A program made the position numbers and the translations under genes. Positions 15,919 through 23,365 of a stretch of DNA of 28,144 nt are shown here, piece by piece. This stretch comes from a virus. The notes beneath the pieces were generated by a model that saw nothing but the letters and a program-made list of their open reading frames with translations, was not told the DNA's origin and searched no databases. Numbering within the stretch: position 1 is the stretch's first letter; each line of letters opens with the position of its first letter. The stretch is from positions 1-28,144 of the IMG/VR virus record IMGVR_UViG_3300044639_000103, one strand, 5' to 3'.

Positions 15919-18900
15919 TTGGCAATGGATTTTGATAAATACTTAATAAAGAAAGAGGGAGCTACTCCTTCTTCTTCTATTATACCTGAAGCTATTTGGA
16001 AAATAGAAAGTGGTAGTAGACAGTATAATGCTGATAATACTGTAGTAACCTCTCCAGTAGGTGCTATAGGTATAGGTCAAATCATGCCTACTACAGGTCC
16101 TGAAGCAGCTAAATTAGCAGGAGTTAAGTGGGATCCACTAGCTCTTGCCTATAATGAAGACTATAATAAAACTCTTTCTACCGCTTATATAAAAAAGAAA
16201 CAAGCAGACTTTGGTGGTGACGAACTAAAAGGTGTTGCTGCATATAATGCAGGTACTGGTGGTGTTCAACAGGCTATTGCTAGAGCGGAGAAAGAAGGCG
16301 GATCTTGGAGAGACTACGTTCCTCCTGAAACTCAAAACTATATTGTTAAATACGAACTTGCAAAACGTAATATAGGTGCTGCTAAAAATAGTACTTTAAT
16401 GGATTTTGATAAATACTTAATTAATAAACAAGAATCTCAAACTCCTCTAGAAACCTTTGGTTCACAAGCTGTTGCTAATCTTATACCATCTGCTGGAGGT
16501 CTAGCTGCTGGTTCTGCTACTGCTTCTCTTGCTGCTCCTGTTGCTGCATTTACAGGTCCTGCTGCACCTCTTGTAGAAGCTGGTGCATTTCTTTTAGGGA
16601 TGTTTGGTGGTGCTGAAGTAACTCGAAGAATACAAGATGAGTTTCTTCCACAGAATGTTAAAAACTATCTTGCTGCTGGTTATAAAGAGAATCCAAAATC
16701 TGCTGTTGCAGGTAGTCTAGCTTCTTTTGCTCCTCTTACTAAACTAGGTCTACCTACTAAGATGCTTGCTACAGGAGAGATTGTAGTAGATAAAGCTACA
16801 ACTGCTGCTTTAGGTGTTGTTGGAGGTGCTATTGATGCTGGTGTACAGTACATGCAGAAGGGAGAAGTAGATCCTGCACAAGTTGCTATGAACGTAGCTG
16901 CTACTCCATTTATTGGTGGTAGAGGTTTAAGTAAAGCAGGTAATCTTATATCAGGTAAGCCTGTTGTTCCTTCTTCTATAGAACAAGAAGTTTTAGCACA
17001 AGAGCAGTTAACTGCACAGAAAACTTGGAGAGCTCAGAATGATGCTGACTTAAGTGCTTTACAAGCTTCTCAGTATGAGATTTTACTTAGAGAAGAAGTA
17101 CTTAAGAACATGCCTAAAGATAAGGCTAATCCTCAGTTAGAGAAAGATACCTTTGCTGAAATATCATCTGCATTGGGTAGAAACTCTGAAGGTGGTAAGA
17201 ATACTAAAACTATTATTATGGCTGATGCTGATGTTCCTGCATTCCGTAGTAACATGTTAAAAGCTTTTGATAACCATGAAAATGTTATACTACAAACTCG
17301 TCAGAAGCTTACTAATCCTGCTTTAAGGGAACCTGAACGTTTATACTATGAATCTGAAATAGAGAAACGAATAAGAAGTCAAGAGAATATTAAATATATT
17401 TTAGAAAAGAAAGAGAGATTTGGTTCTACTGAATATCTATTACCTATTCTAGAAAAAGTTAGAAATAGTTACGATGAGTTAGGTATAGTTGCTAGAGATG
17501 CTGGTGTTATTCAAGGTATGTTAAATAACTATGTACCTCTACTAGTAGATAAATCTCAGAGTAAACTATCAGAAGAAGGTCTAGCACAGGCTCTAGAAGG
17601 ATTCTTTAAACTAAAACAAGAGTCTTTTAAAACAGATTCGTCTAAAGAGCGTATGTTTAATACTGCTAATGACCTTCAAGATTACTTAAATACCATAGAT
17701 CCTAAGTTATTTGTACATAGAGATATAGCTACTATAACAAAAGCTTACATGACTTCTATGAATAAAGCTATTGCTCAGAAGAATCTAATAGATGATTTAA
17801 AAGCTACTACTATTATAGGTACTAAGAACCCAATTATATCAACAGATCCTGCATTTGCTTTTAGAAATAAGTATGTAGCTTATAATAGTCGTGGGGCTAG
17901 TCAAATGGAAGGTGCATTTGTACATCCAGACTATGCTCCTATACTTGATACTATGTTCCAACGTAATGATATTGGAGCTATCAAGAATGCATTAGTTCAG
18001 ACAGCTATGCTTACTAAGGCTCTTAACGTAGCAGGTTCTCTATTCCATGCTCCATCTCTTGGTTGGGCTATGGCTGGTGCATCTCCTAAGTTAGCCTTTA
18101 AAGAGATTATCACATTAGGTAGTGGTATTCGTAAAGCAGTAAGAGATATGAGAAAAGGAGAGATGTCTGAGTATACGGAGTTAGCTATTAAATCAGGTAC
18201 AAAGATTGGTACAGAAGACGTACAGAGATCTATTGTGGCTGACTTTGGTGCTTATGTAGATAAGAAGATGTTTGGGGGTACTAAAGTAGTAGGTCAAGTA
18301 ACTGCTCCTATAGATAAGTTTATTCTACAAAAGATGAATACCTTTACTTGGGACTACATGCATACTGGTGGTAAGTTAGTTCTATTTAAAGATCTAATGA
18401 CTAAGGCAGAAAAGAATCTTACAGAAGTTCCAGGTACTCCTGCATACAATGAAGCTAGATTTAAGTTAGCAGAGCGTATCTCTAACTCAGTGAATCACAC
18501 TATGGGTGGTTTACAATGGTTGCAAGCTGCTGCTTCTATTAAGAATAAAACTACTAGACAGTTAGCAATCCACGGTGCAGGTATAGAGAGTAGAGCTTGG
18601 GCTCAAGTAGCTATGTTTGCTCCTGACTGGACAGTTTCTACTCTAGGTTCTTTCCTTAAAGGTATGCCTGATAAGATTAATCCTGCTAAGTGGGATGTTA
18701 AAGGTGGTATTAAAGGTTACATGAAACCTATGAATGAGGCTGACTTGTCTCGTAGGTATATGATTAATACTGGTCTACTATACTTAACTATCTTAGATGC
18801 AATTAACTTAGGTACTTCTGGTCAACACATCTGGCAGAATGAAGATCCAACTCGTATTCAGCATGCTGATGGTACTACTCAACAGTTAGCTAAACACTCT

Positions 18901-19302
18901 ATGGAAGCTGTACACTGGTTGATGGATCCAGCCAAGACCTTGAAGAATAAATTAGGTTTCTTCCCTAAAGCTGCGTTAGCTTTCTTAGATGATCAAGGTG
19001 GAAACTACTTAGAGAGGGCTGGAACAGTTGCTAAGTTAGCTGCACCGTTCTCTGTTGGTTCTGCTTTACAAGCTCCAGAAGGAGAAGAAGCATGGAGAGC
19101 GTTTATGTCTGCTGCTGGATTCCCAATATATGGTAAACCTACTGCTTCTTTAAGAGACCCTAGAGATGTACTAACTGAAAAGTTAGAGAGGAGAGAGGGT
19201 AGACTAGAGAATAAATTGGAAAAAGCAGAAGAAATACGAAGGAAAGCAGAAACTAGTCAATTACGTGGATTATTTCCAGAATACCTTAAAAAACTCTTCT
19301 AG
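15919..19302 (+). CDS. Ejection protein with N-terminal lytic transglycosylase domain (gp16-position)
   Basis: A 1127-residue protein. Residues about 20-150 are an SLT lysozyme domain: IWKIESGS with catalytic Glu30, GIGQIMP (51-57) and AAYNAG (107-112), and ETQNYIVKY. It would cut peptidoglycan locally during genome entry. The rest is a long helical part with a hydrophobic Ala/Gly-rich segment (about 183-235), as in gp16-type proteins that cross the inner membrane. TTG at 15919 is favoured (AGGAG 8 nt upstream); ATG at 15925 is also possible at 14-nt spacing. The peptide MDFDKYLI occurs at residues 3-10 and again at 161-168, bracketing the transglycosylase domain. The gene is the last on the + strand. 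Confidence 0.85.
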   Translation: MAMDFDKYLIKKEGATPSSSIIPEAIWKIESGSRQYNADNTVVTSPVGAIGIGQIMPTTGPEAAKLAGVKWDPLALAYNEDYNKTLSTAYIKKKQADFGGDELKGVAAYNAGTGGVQQAIARAEKEGGSWRDYVPPETQNYIVKYELAKRNIGAAKNSTLMDFDKYLINKQESQTPLETFGSQAVANLIPSAGGLAAGSATASLAAPVAAFTGPAAPLVEAGAFLLGMFGGAEVTRRIQDEFLPQNVKNYLAAGYKENPKSAVAGSLASFAPLTKLGLPTKMLATGEIVVDKATTAALGVVGGAIDAGVQYMQKGEVDPAQVAMNVAATPFIGGRGLSKAGNLISGKPVVPSSIEQEVLAQEQLTAQKTWRAQNDADLSALQASQYEILLREEVLKNMPKDKANPQLEKDTFAEISSALGRNSEGGKNTKTIIMADADVPAFRSNMLKAFDNHENVILQTRQKLTNPALREPERLYYESEIEKRIRSQENIKYILEKKERFGSTEYLLPILEKVRNSYDELGIVARDAGVIQGMLNNYVPLLVDKSQSKLSEEGLAQALEGFFKLKQESFKTDSSKERMFNTANDLQDYLNTIDPKLFVHRDIATITKAYMTSMNKAIAQKNLIDDLKATTIIGTKNPIISTDPAFAFRNKYVAYNSRGASQMEGAFVHPDYAPILDTMFQRNDIGAIKNALVQTAMLTKALNVAGSLFHAPSLGWAMAGASPKLAFKEIITLGSGIRKAVRDMRKGEMSEYTELAIKSGTKIGTEDVQRSIVADFGAYVDKKMFGGTKVVGQVTAPIDKFILQKMNTFTWDYMHTGGKLVLFKDLMTKAEKNLTEVPGTPAYNEARFKLAERISNSVNHTMGGLQWLQAAASIKNKTTRQLAIHGAGIESRAWAQVAMFAPDWTVSTLGSFLKGMPDKINPAKWDVKGGIKGYMKPMNEADLSRRYMINTGLLYLTILDAINLGTSGQHIWQNEDPTRIQHADGTTQQLAKHSMEAVHWLMDPAKTLKNKLGFFPKAALAFLDDQGGNYLERAGTVAKLAAPFSVGSALQAPEGEEAWRAFMSAAGFPIYGKPTASLRDPRDVLTEKLERREGRLENKLEKAEEIRRKAETSQLRGLFPEYLKKLF
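15924..16421 (+). repeat. 24-bp direct repeat bracketing the transglycosylase module
   Basis: An exact 24-bp repeat (15924-15947 and 16398-16421; core ATGGATTTTGATAAATACTT) encodes MDFDKYL-I at residues 3-10 and 161-168 of the ejection protein. The copies are 474 bp (158 codons) apart and in the same frame, and everything between them is the SLT domain plus linker. The nucleotide identity includes third positions, so it looks like a duplication rather than convergence. Confidence 0.8.
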
Positions 19303-19383
19303 AATCGAGCTACAACGCATTTAAATTATAGTTTGATGTACTTGTATCAAAATATACCTTAAACTCGTTGTAGCCCCTTCTAG
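19288..19383 (-). terminator. Long imperfect hairpin with T-run at the convergent junction
   Basis: Arms 19299-19324 and 19359-19383 are complementary in three blocks: CTAGAA/TTCTAG, GCTACAACG/CGTTGTAGC and TTTAA/TTAAA, with small internal mismatches. The 34-nt loop holds an inner stem (TTTGAT ... ATCAAA, about 19332-19351). Read leftward, the structure is followed by AAGAG and six T (A-run at 19288-19293), so it can end the - strand transcript, which finishes with the PqqA-like gene. Read rightward there is no T-run. The left arm overlaps the stop codon of the + strand ejection-protein gene. Confidence 0.6.
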
Positions 19384-19405
19384 TAGTGTCTATGACGATT
19401 TGACC

Positions 19406-19477
19406 CTATTTGTTCATTACGTACATAGTAACTTCAAAGCCAAAGCGCATTTCTGTTGCTGATGGTGATTTCCACAT
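19406..19477 (-). CDS. pqqA: PqqA-like PQQ precursor peptide, 23 aa
   Basis: A 23-codon ORF (ATG at 19477-19475, TAG at 19408-19406) with AAGGAG (19484-19489) 6 nt before the start. The peptide begins MWKSP and has TEMRFGFEVTMY at positions 8-19, ending MNK. Typical PqqA peptides of proteobacteria are 22-24 residues, open MW-x-x-P and carry R-x-GFEVTMY; Glu15 and Tyr19 here stand at the required E-x3-Y spacing. In known systems PqqD presents PqqA, the radical SAM enzyme PqqE joins Glu to Tyr, and PqqB/PqqC finish PQQ, the cofactor of methanol and glucose dehydrogenases. No other pqq gene is in the window, so a host pathway would be needed. It is the last - strand gene, after the nucleotide-reductase operon, with its own leader and terminator. 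Chance match is unlikely given length, start, motif and ribosome binding site together. Confidence 0.88.
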   Translation of the reverse strand: MWKSPSATEMRFGFEVTMYVMNK

Positions 19478-19499
19478 AACATACTCCTTAATATATACT

Positions 19500-19550
19500 A
19501 CACAAAATAGTTTGTCTGTAATATTTATTGATTTATTACACACAAAATAG
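19500..19550 (-). promoter_or_regulatory. Repeat-hairpin-repeat element in the pqqA-like leader
   Basis: The 11-mer ACACAAAATAG occurs at 19500-19510 and 19540-19550 (read on the - strand as CTATTTTGTGT). Between them TGTAATA (19517-19523) and TATTACA (19534-19540) form a 7-bp stem with a 10-nt loop. The element lies 23-73 nt upstream of the PqqA-like start codon, within the expected 5' leader. It may be a protein-binding site or an mRNA control element; no known riboswitch was recognised. Confidence 0.5.
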
Positions 19551-19556
19551 CATAAA

Positions 19557-19590
19557 CTTATACTATACTAGTATTATAGCATAGTATAAG
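19557..19590 (-). promoter_or_regulatory. Extended -10 promoter inside a palindrome, upstream of pqqA-like gene
   Basis: On the - strand, TGC-TATAAT (TATAAT at 19578-19573) is an extended -10 element; the -35 region is poor. It lies inside a perfect 10-bp inverted repeat, CTTATACTAT (19557-19566) and ATAGTATAAG (19581-19590). A start near 19566 would give a leader of about 90 nt before the PqqA-like ORF. A palindrome over the -10 is the usual place for an operator. Confidence 0.55.
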
Positions 19591-19612
19591 CTTTTAGCAC
19601 TACGGATTAGTA

Positions 19613-19774
19613 TTAACTTTCCATAATGTATTTACTGAATACTAACCTCAGTATACCCACATGAAGAACTACTACCCATTTTAAGTTATCACCTTTGACA
19701 TCGAAATCCTGATTGTCCATAATCTCAGCACCAAAGACTAAACCACCTATTGTTTCCCATGTAAATTCTATCAT
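19613..19774 (-). CDS. Hypothetical protein, 53 aa
   Basis: A short ORF whose ATG (19774-19772) overlaps the stop of the ribonucleotide reductase gene as ATGA. AGGAG (19785-19789) lies 10 nt upstream inside the reductase gene. The protein opens MIEFTWETIGGLVFGAEI, has a polar middle (DNQDFDVKGDN) and a hydrophobic C-terminal stretch (WVVVLHVGILRLVF). The family is not recognised. The tight coupling to the reductase supports that it is translated. Confidence 0.6.
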   Translation of the reverse strand: MIEFTWETIGGLVFGAEIMDNQDFDVKGDNLKWVVVLHVGILRLVFSKYIMES

Positions 19775-21642
19775 ATCTCACACACTCCTGATACACACGC
19801 TAGTTGTTGAGCACCCTCAGTATTATCATCGAGTTCTATAAAATCACTCCAATCAATATCTGTTGGCATTTCACTTAGTAACTTATGATAAGTCTCTTCA
19901 TCGATATCTTCGTAAGGAGCCTGTACATAAGTATGGTTTGAGTGAGGTAAGAAAGACACACCACTTACTTCATCAAAGTATTTCCAAACCCAAGCACCTA
20001 CTTCTACCCACTCCTCATCTTTTACTGAGATAGTGACTGAGGGTTTGTGTTCACACCAGTGACGCTGATAGATTAACCACAACTCTAACTGTTCGATAGC
20101 TGACTTAGAGTTACGAGTAATAGCACCAGTAGGAGCTTTCATCGGAAAGCCAAAGACAGCAGTTGAATCAGGTCTAAATGCTTCATCTTCTACTGGAACA
20201 CCTTTACTTTTTAGATACTCGTAGATCGGATCCTTTTTATCCATACGAATACGTCGTAAGTAATAATCGTTGTGTCGAGCATGAATGCCACTAGCACTGT
20301 CCACCAACTGAGAGACTGTACCTGAAGGCTTAACAGCAGTGATAGCAGCAGAAGGAGGAATACCAAGTCTTTCAGCAAGTTCTTCATTTGTTCTCCGAGC
20401 AATACCACGTAAGTATTCTAGTAATCGAGGATCAGGATTAGAGGTAATCTCAGCATCCATAATACCTGTTAAACTAACACCTAACAAACGCTCTTCTGAA
20501 GTATTCTCTACCCACTCTTCACTCAAGAAGTTAAACTTATTAAGAGTAGATTGAATAGTACCTAAGATAGATGCTAAGTTAACTTTACGTTCAAGAGATT
20601 CAAGTGTATCCCCGTTCCGTACAACCACTTCCGTAAGATTGCAGAACTGTTTATCACGGAGGATAATCTCTGAGCATGGATTGGTTCCGTAGCTGTGATC
20701 TTTAGAACGTCGTCCCCACTTAGCAGCTTGAGTTTGAGCAGCAACACGATTAAATATTCCTCGTTCACCTGACTTGGATTTAACCAGAGATAACCATTCT
20801 TCCATGAAAGTCTCACTATCTGGTCGTTCTGTGTAGGCAACTGAGTTGTTAGCAAGTCCTCGGTGTGGATTATCATTATACCATGCTCCCATTTTAGCTT
20901 CACGCATACGACGATCTGTAAGATTAGAGAGGGAGATTAGAGCACTACGACGTACCCCACCTACCACAACAATCTCACCTACCATACACATTATGTCGTG
21001 TACTTCAATACTAGTGAGTTTTCGTCCACTAGCTTCTTTAAACGATTTAATCGTGAAGTCAAAGAGTCGTTTAAGAGGCTCAGGTCCTGATGCTCTTCCA
21101 CCAAAAACTTTAAGTCTTGCTCCAGCTGGTCGAATTTTTGAGTAATCAACCTTAGGGATATCTCCCTCCCAGAGAGAAGAGAGAAGCTTTTTGAATCCTT
21201 TTGCCCATCCGAGCTTGCTGTCTTGTACAAAGATGACATCATCTACCTCACGTAATTTCTCAGGAATAGCTGGTAACTTGCTGACTTCTTGACGCTCACA
21301 ACTAAAACCTACACCTGTACCATTCATAAGGATGTATAGAGCTTCGCTAAACGCTCGCTTGTTGTTGACTGCTAGGTAACTACAGTTATAAGCTGCAATG
21401 TTATCTCGCTCTACTGCTTCACCTGCTGACATCATAAGACGCATAGAAGGCATTACTTCTAGATTTAGAATAGAAGATCTTAGTTCTTCATAAGGTATCT
21501 CTACATCTTTAGTTTGTGTCTTTAAGTATGTGATAAGACGATCTACTGTCTCTTCCCATGACTCACGACGTTGCTCTTTATCAAGGTATCGAGAGTATCG
21601 ACTCCGATGTATGATTGATTGGTATATACTTGGTAGTTCCAT
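19771..21642 (-). CDS. nrdJ: Class II (adenosylcobalamin-dependent) ribonucleotide reductase, monomeric type
   Basis: A 623-residue enzyme that would make dNTPs from host NTPs using a B12-generated radical. Numbered from MELPSIY: Cys87 (YNCSYLAV), then NPCSEI with Cys323 and Glu325, FCNLTE with Cys334, and C-terminal Cys616/Cys621 (CVSGVC). The spacings (C-x-E, +11 Cys, and a final C-x4-C) equal those of the Lactobacillus ribonucleoside triphosphate reductase active site and its redox tail. PSGTVSQ (439-445) is the expected phosphate loop. A longer frame runs to 21777, but AGAGGA just before the ATG at 21642 and homology from SRYLDKEQRRESWEETV onward favour the shorter start. No separate small subunit is needed for this class. 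Confidence 0.92.
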   Translation of the reverse strand: MELPSIYQSIIHRSRYSRYLDKEQRRESWEETVDRLITYLKTQTKDVEIPYEELRSSILNLEVMPSMRLMMSAGEAVERDNIAAYNCSYLAVNNKRAFSEALYILMNGTGVGFSCERQEVSKLPAIPEKLREVDDVIFVQDSKLGWAKGFKKLLSSLWEGDIPKVDYSKIRPAGARLKVFGGRASGPEPLKRLFDFTIKSFKEASGRKLTSIEVHDIMCMVGEIVVVGGVRRSALISLSNLTDRRMREAKMGAWYNDNPHRGLANNSVAYTERPDSETFMEEWLSLVKSKSGERGIFNRVAAQTQAAKWGRRSKDHSYGTNPCSEIILRDKQFCNLTEVVVRNGDTLESLERKVNLASILGTIQSTLNKFNFLSEEWVENTSEERLLGVSLTGIMDAEITSNPDPRLLEYLRGIARRTNEELAERLGIPPSAAITAVKPSGTVSQLVDSASGIHARHNDYYLRRIRMDKKDPIYEYLKSKGVPVEDEAFRPDSTAVFGFPMKAPTGAITRNSKSAIEQLELWLIYQRHWCEHKPSVTISVKDEEWVEVGAWVWKYFDEVSGVSFLPHSNHTYVQAPYEDIDEETYHKLLSEMPTDIDWSDFIELDDNTEGAQQLACVSGVCEI

Positions 21643-21715
21643 TAAGTTTCCTCTTGTTATATATGGTACACTGTAGAGATTTATAGGAGGAAGTGTGAGT
21701 TCCCCCCATTTGATA

Positions 21716-21907
21716 CTATTTGTTACCGAACAACTCTTCATCTGTGTATTGCTTATGACCGACCTTATAGTTTTCAATGTGTTGTGCGATGTCGTCAGCC
21801 ACGCTGGGTATGTCTTTCTTGCCCCATATCAAATCGTAGTTGTCTACGTACTGCTTGCTGTTGGTTTTACTGATCAATTTGTCACCTGTGATATCATTTT
21901 TACTCAT
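21716..21907 (-). CDS. Hypothetical protein, 63 aa
   Basis: Begins MSKNDITGDKLISK at the ATG 21907-21905; AGGAGAG (21915-21921) is 7 nt upstream, and an in-frame TTG at 21913 is too close to it. The protein is hydrophilic, Lys/Asp-rich, with YDLIWGKKDIPSVADDIAQHI and a C-terminal DEELFGNK. No family recognised. It overlaps the upstream gene's stop by 8 nt. Similar short proteins are common in phage nucleotide-metabolism operons. Confidence 0.65.
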   Translation of the reverse strand: MSKNDITGDKLISKTNSKQYVDNYDLIWGKKDIPSVADDIAQHIENYKVGHKQYTDEELFGNK

Positions 21908-22076
21908 CTTCAAACTCTCCTAATATAAGTTCATCTAAAATTTGTGCATACTTAGCTTCAAGTTTATCTTCGAAAGCATTTACTAGATCCCAAGTAGTTA
22001 GTCCTAGTAAATCAACTAAGTCAAACTCTGTTATCTGCTCTGCTACTTTCTCTTTTAACTCATTTAACGTCAACAT
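21900..22076 (-). CDS. Hypothetical protein, 58 aa
   Basis: ATG at 22076 (MLTLNELKEKVAEQ) with AAGGAG 7 nt upstream. The frame can be read from a TTG at 22082, but that lies on the ribosome binding site. It is an acidic, helical protein (EQITEFDLVDLLGLTTWDLV in parts) ending GEFEDE. The LTLNELKEKVAEQITEFDLVDLL style is seen in short phage proteins of unknown function. It overlaps the DUF3310 gene by 17 nt and the next gene by 8 nt. Confidence 0.65.
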   Translation of the reverse strand: MLTLNELKEKVAEQITEFDLVDLLGLTTWDLVNAFEDKLEAKYAQILDELILGEFEDE

Positions 22077-22281
22077 TTTCAAACTCCTTAACTAATTGTA
22101 TGAAATGTATGGCTTTATCTAAGTCCTGTACGCCCCCTTTGTTACGCCACCTGCAAAGATACTTAATAGCTGTTGCTTCTAGATAAGGTATCTTGTTTAT
22201 GTGGCAGAAATAAGCAGGTTGTATTGGAAATCCTTTGTAGTGATCTCCTCCTACTTGTATTTCACTAGCTAACTGTTGCAT
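22060..22281 (-). CDS. DUF3310 protein
   Basis: A 73-residue protein with the family pattern intact: GGDHYKG (11-17), PIQPAYFC, NKIPYLEATAIKYLCRW (31-47) and G-x2-DLDKAIHFIQL (50-63). DUF3310 proteins are common in phage replication and nucleotide-metabolism operons; a role in nucleotide handling has been suggested but is not established. AAGGAA lies 6 nt before the ATG. Its start overlaps the stop of the phosphoesterase gene by 17 nt. Confidence 0.9.
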   Translation of the reverse strand: MQQLASEIQVGGDHYKGFPIQPAYFCHINKIPYLEATAIKYLCRWRNKGGVQDLDKAIHFIQLVKEFENVDVK

Positions 22282-23044
22282 ATTTCTTCCTTAAGTATTT
22301 CAAACTAACTGGCATTTCATCAAAAGAACCGTTGACAACATCATGAAGAATGTATAACCCTCTCCAGTGATTGTTAGTCTGGTGATTGAGATAGTGTTCC
22401 TCATGTTCGTAGCAACTACCAGCAATCAGAGCAGTCATCTCAGAACCATCAGCACGTTTACCGTAGGCAATGTCACGACCCTGTTGATGCCCTGCTATAC
22501 AAGACTGATGATGCTTAAGTAAAAGCATACGAGCAGTAGTACAAGGATTGCCCATAACTCCGCTGACGAAGTAGTGACAAAACGCAATGCCTTCGATAAC
22601 AATTGGTTGAAGGAACGGAACAAACTCCCAGCCACTTTTCTCATACTCCAGATCTCCTAATGAAATTAAACCATCAAGCTTAGGATCATTCTGAATAGCC
22701 CTATTGATACGATGTTCATGATTACCACCTAACATAACTAGACGAGGTTTCCACCTAGCACGTTTAGTCTCAATTAGACGCTTCTGTTCCGCCCTTACGG
22801 GCGAAAGCAGAACCTTCATTGCATCTTTAGAAGCTTGGATATCAGCTTTGTAACGCTGACCTTCCATTGACTTACTACCAGCCTTATCATGAGAAGAGAG
22901 TGAAGGCATGTCAGCAAAGTCACCTAAGTGAACAATAATGTCAGGCTTCATATCTACTGCATAACGACCAATAGCATCAAGGAAAGCAAAGTTATCACCA
23001 GGTCTGATCTGAGTATCTGGAATAACCATGATACGTTTACTCAT
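22265..23044 (-). CDS. Calcineurin-like metallophosphoesterase
   Basis: A 259-residue protein from the ATG at 23044 (MSKRIMVIPDTQ), with GGAG about 9 nt upstream; the open frame continues upstream to 23068 but without a better site. Metal-binding motifs in order: D10-T-Q, GD42-FAD, GGNHEH (106-111), H157 and GH186QQG. This is the full two-metal phosphoesterase set. Substrate cannot be told; relatives in phages include nucleotidases, RNA or DNA phosphatases. It lies between resolvase-side genes and the reductase, so nucleotide or nucleic acid end processing is plausible. Confidence 0.85.
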   Translation of the reverse strand: MSKRIMVIPDTQIRPGDNFAFLDAIGRYAVDMKPDIIVHLGDFADMPSLSSHDKAGSKSMEGQRYKADIQASKDAMKVLLSPVRAEQKRLIETKRARWKPRLVMLGGNHEHRINRAIQNDPKLDGLISLGDLEYEKSGWEFVPFLQPIVIEGIAFCHYFVSGVMGNPCTTARMLLLKHHQSCIAGHQQGRDIAYGKRADGSEMTALIAGSCYEHEEHYLNHQTNNHWRGLYILHDVVNGSFDEMPVSLKYLRKKYATVS

Positions 23045-23171
23045 TATAGTGATCTCCATTGTTACCATTCTGACCTATGTTATCGATACGATCTTCATCC
23101 CATTCATCAGCTGTATCTTCATCAATCATTTCATCTGTTAGCTGATCGTGGGGATCTAGTGGACAACTCAT
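23037..23171 (-). CDS. Small acidic protein, 44 aa
   Basis: ATG at 23171-23169, GGAGGTG (23179-23185) exactly 7 nt upstream, TAA at 23039-23037. The peptide starts MSCPLDPHDQLTDEM and has a run of Asp/Glu (IDEDTADEWDEDRID). Its start overlaps the previous stop (ATGA) and its end overlaps the phosphoesterase start by 8 nt. Strong ribosome binding site and double overlap make translation likely. A very acidic small phage protein could be a DNA mimic or inhibitor, but that is only a guess. Confidence 0.65.
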   Translation of the reverse strand: MSCPLDPHDQLTDEMIDEDTADEWDEDRIDNIGQNGNNGDHYNE

Positions 23172-23365
23172 GATGGGACACCTCCTTCTTGTTTAAATAG
23201 ATCTAACTCTTGTTGTACATCTGATTCTTGAATCTTGATGATGCCATTGAACACTAAGTTCTTGATTGCATGGTCCATTAAGAAACCAGCTTCAGCTTCT
23301 GTAACATTGAAGTCAAAGTCTAAACTACCATCTTCTTCATTGCGAACACAATTGTCTATACGCAT
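23168..23365 (-). CDS. Hypothetical protein, 65 aa
   Basis: Begins MRIDNCVRNEEDGSL, overlapping the end of the endonuclease gene by 29 nt, and ends in an ATGA overlap with the next ORF. The sequence has a short N-terminal strand region (SLDFDFNVTEAEAGFLMDHA) and a helical C-terminus (QQELDLFKQEGG). The EAEAGFLMDHAIKNLVFNGI segment resembles short phage proteins of unknown function. The GGAGG for the downstream ORF is encoded in its final codons. Confidence 0.65.
   Translation of the reverse strand: MRIDNCVRNEEDGSLDFDFNVTEAEAGFLMDHAIKNLVFNGIIKIQESDVQQELDLFKQEGGVPS

Noticed and set aside
19299-19383. tRNA or tRNA-like gene at the convergent junction
   Set aside because: The folded arms form one long nested hairpin, not a cloverleaf, and no T-loop or anticodon arm can be placed.
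20574-21242. Several 65-109 codon frames on both strands inside the reductase gene
   Set aside because: The reductase frame keeps all active-site residues; the others lack start signals and recognisable domains.
21643-21777. Longer reductase start at 21777 adding 45 residues
   Set aside because: The added residues do not resemble the family, and a good ribosome binding site serves the ATG at 21642.
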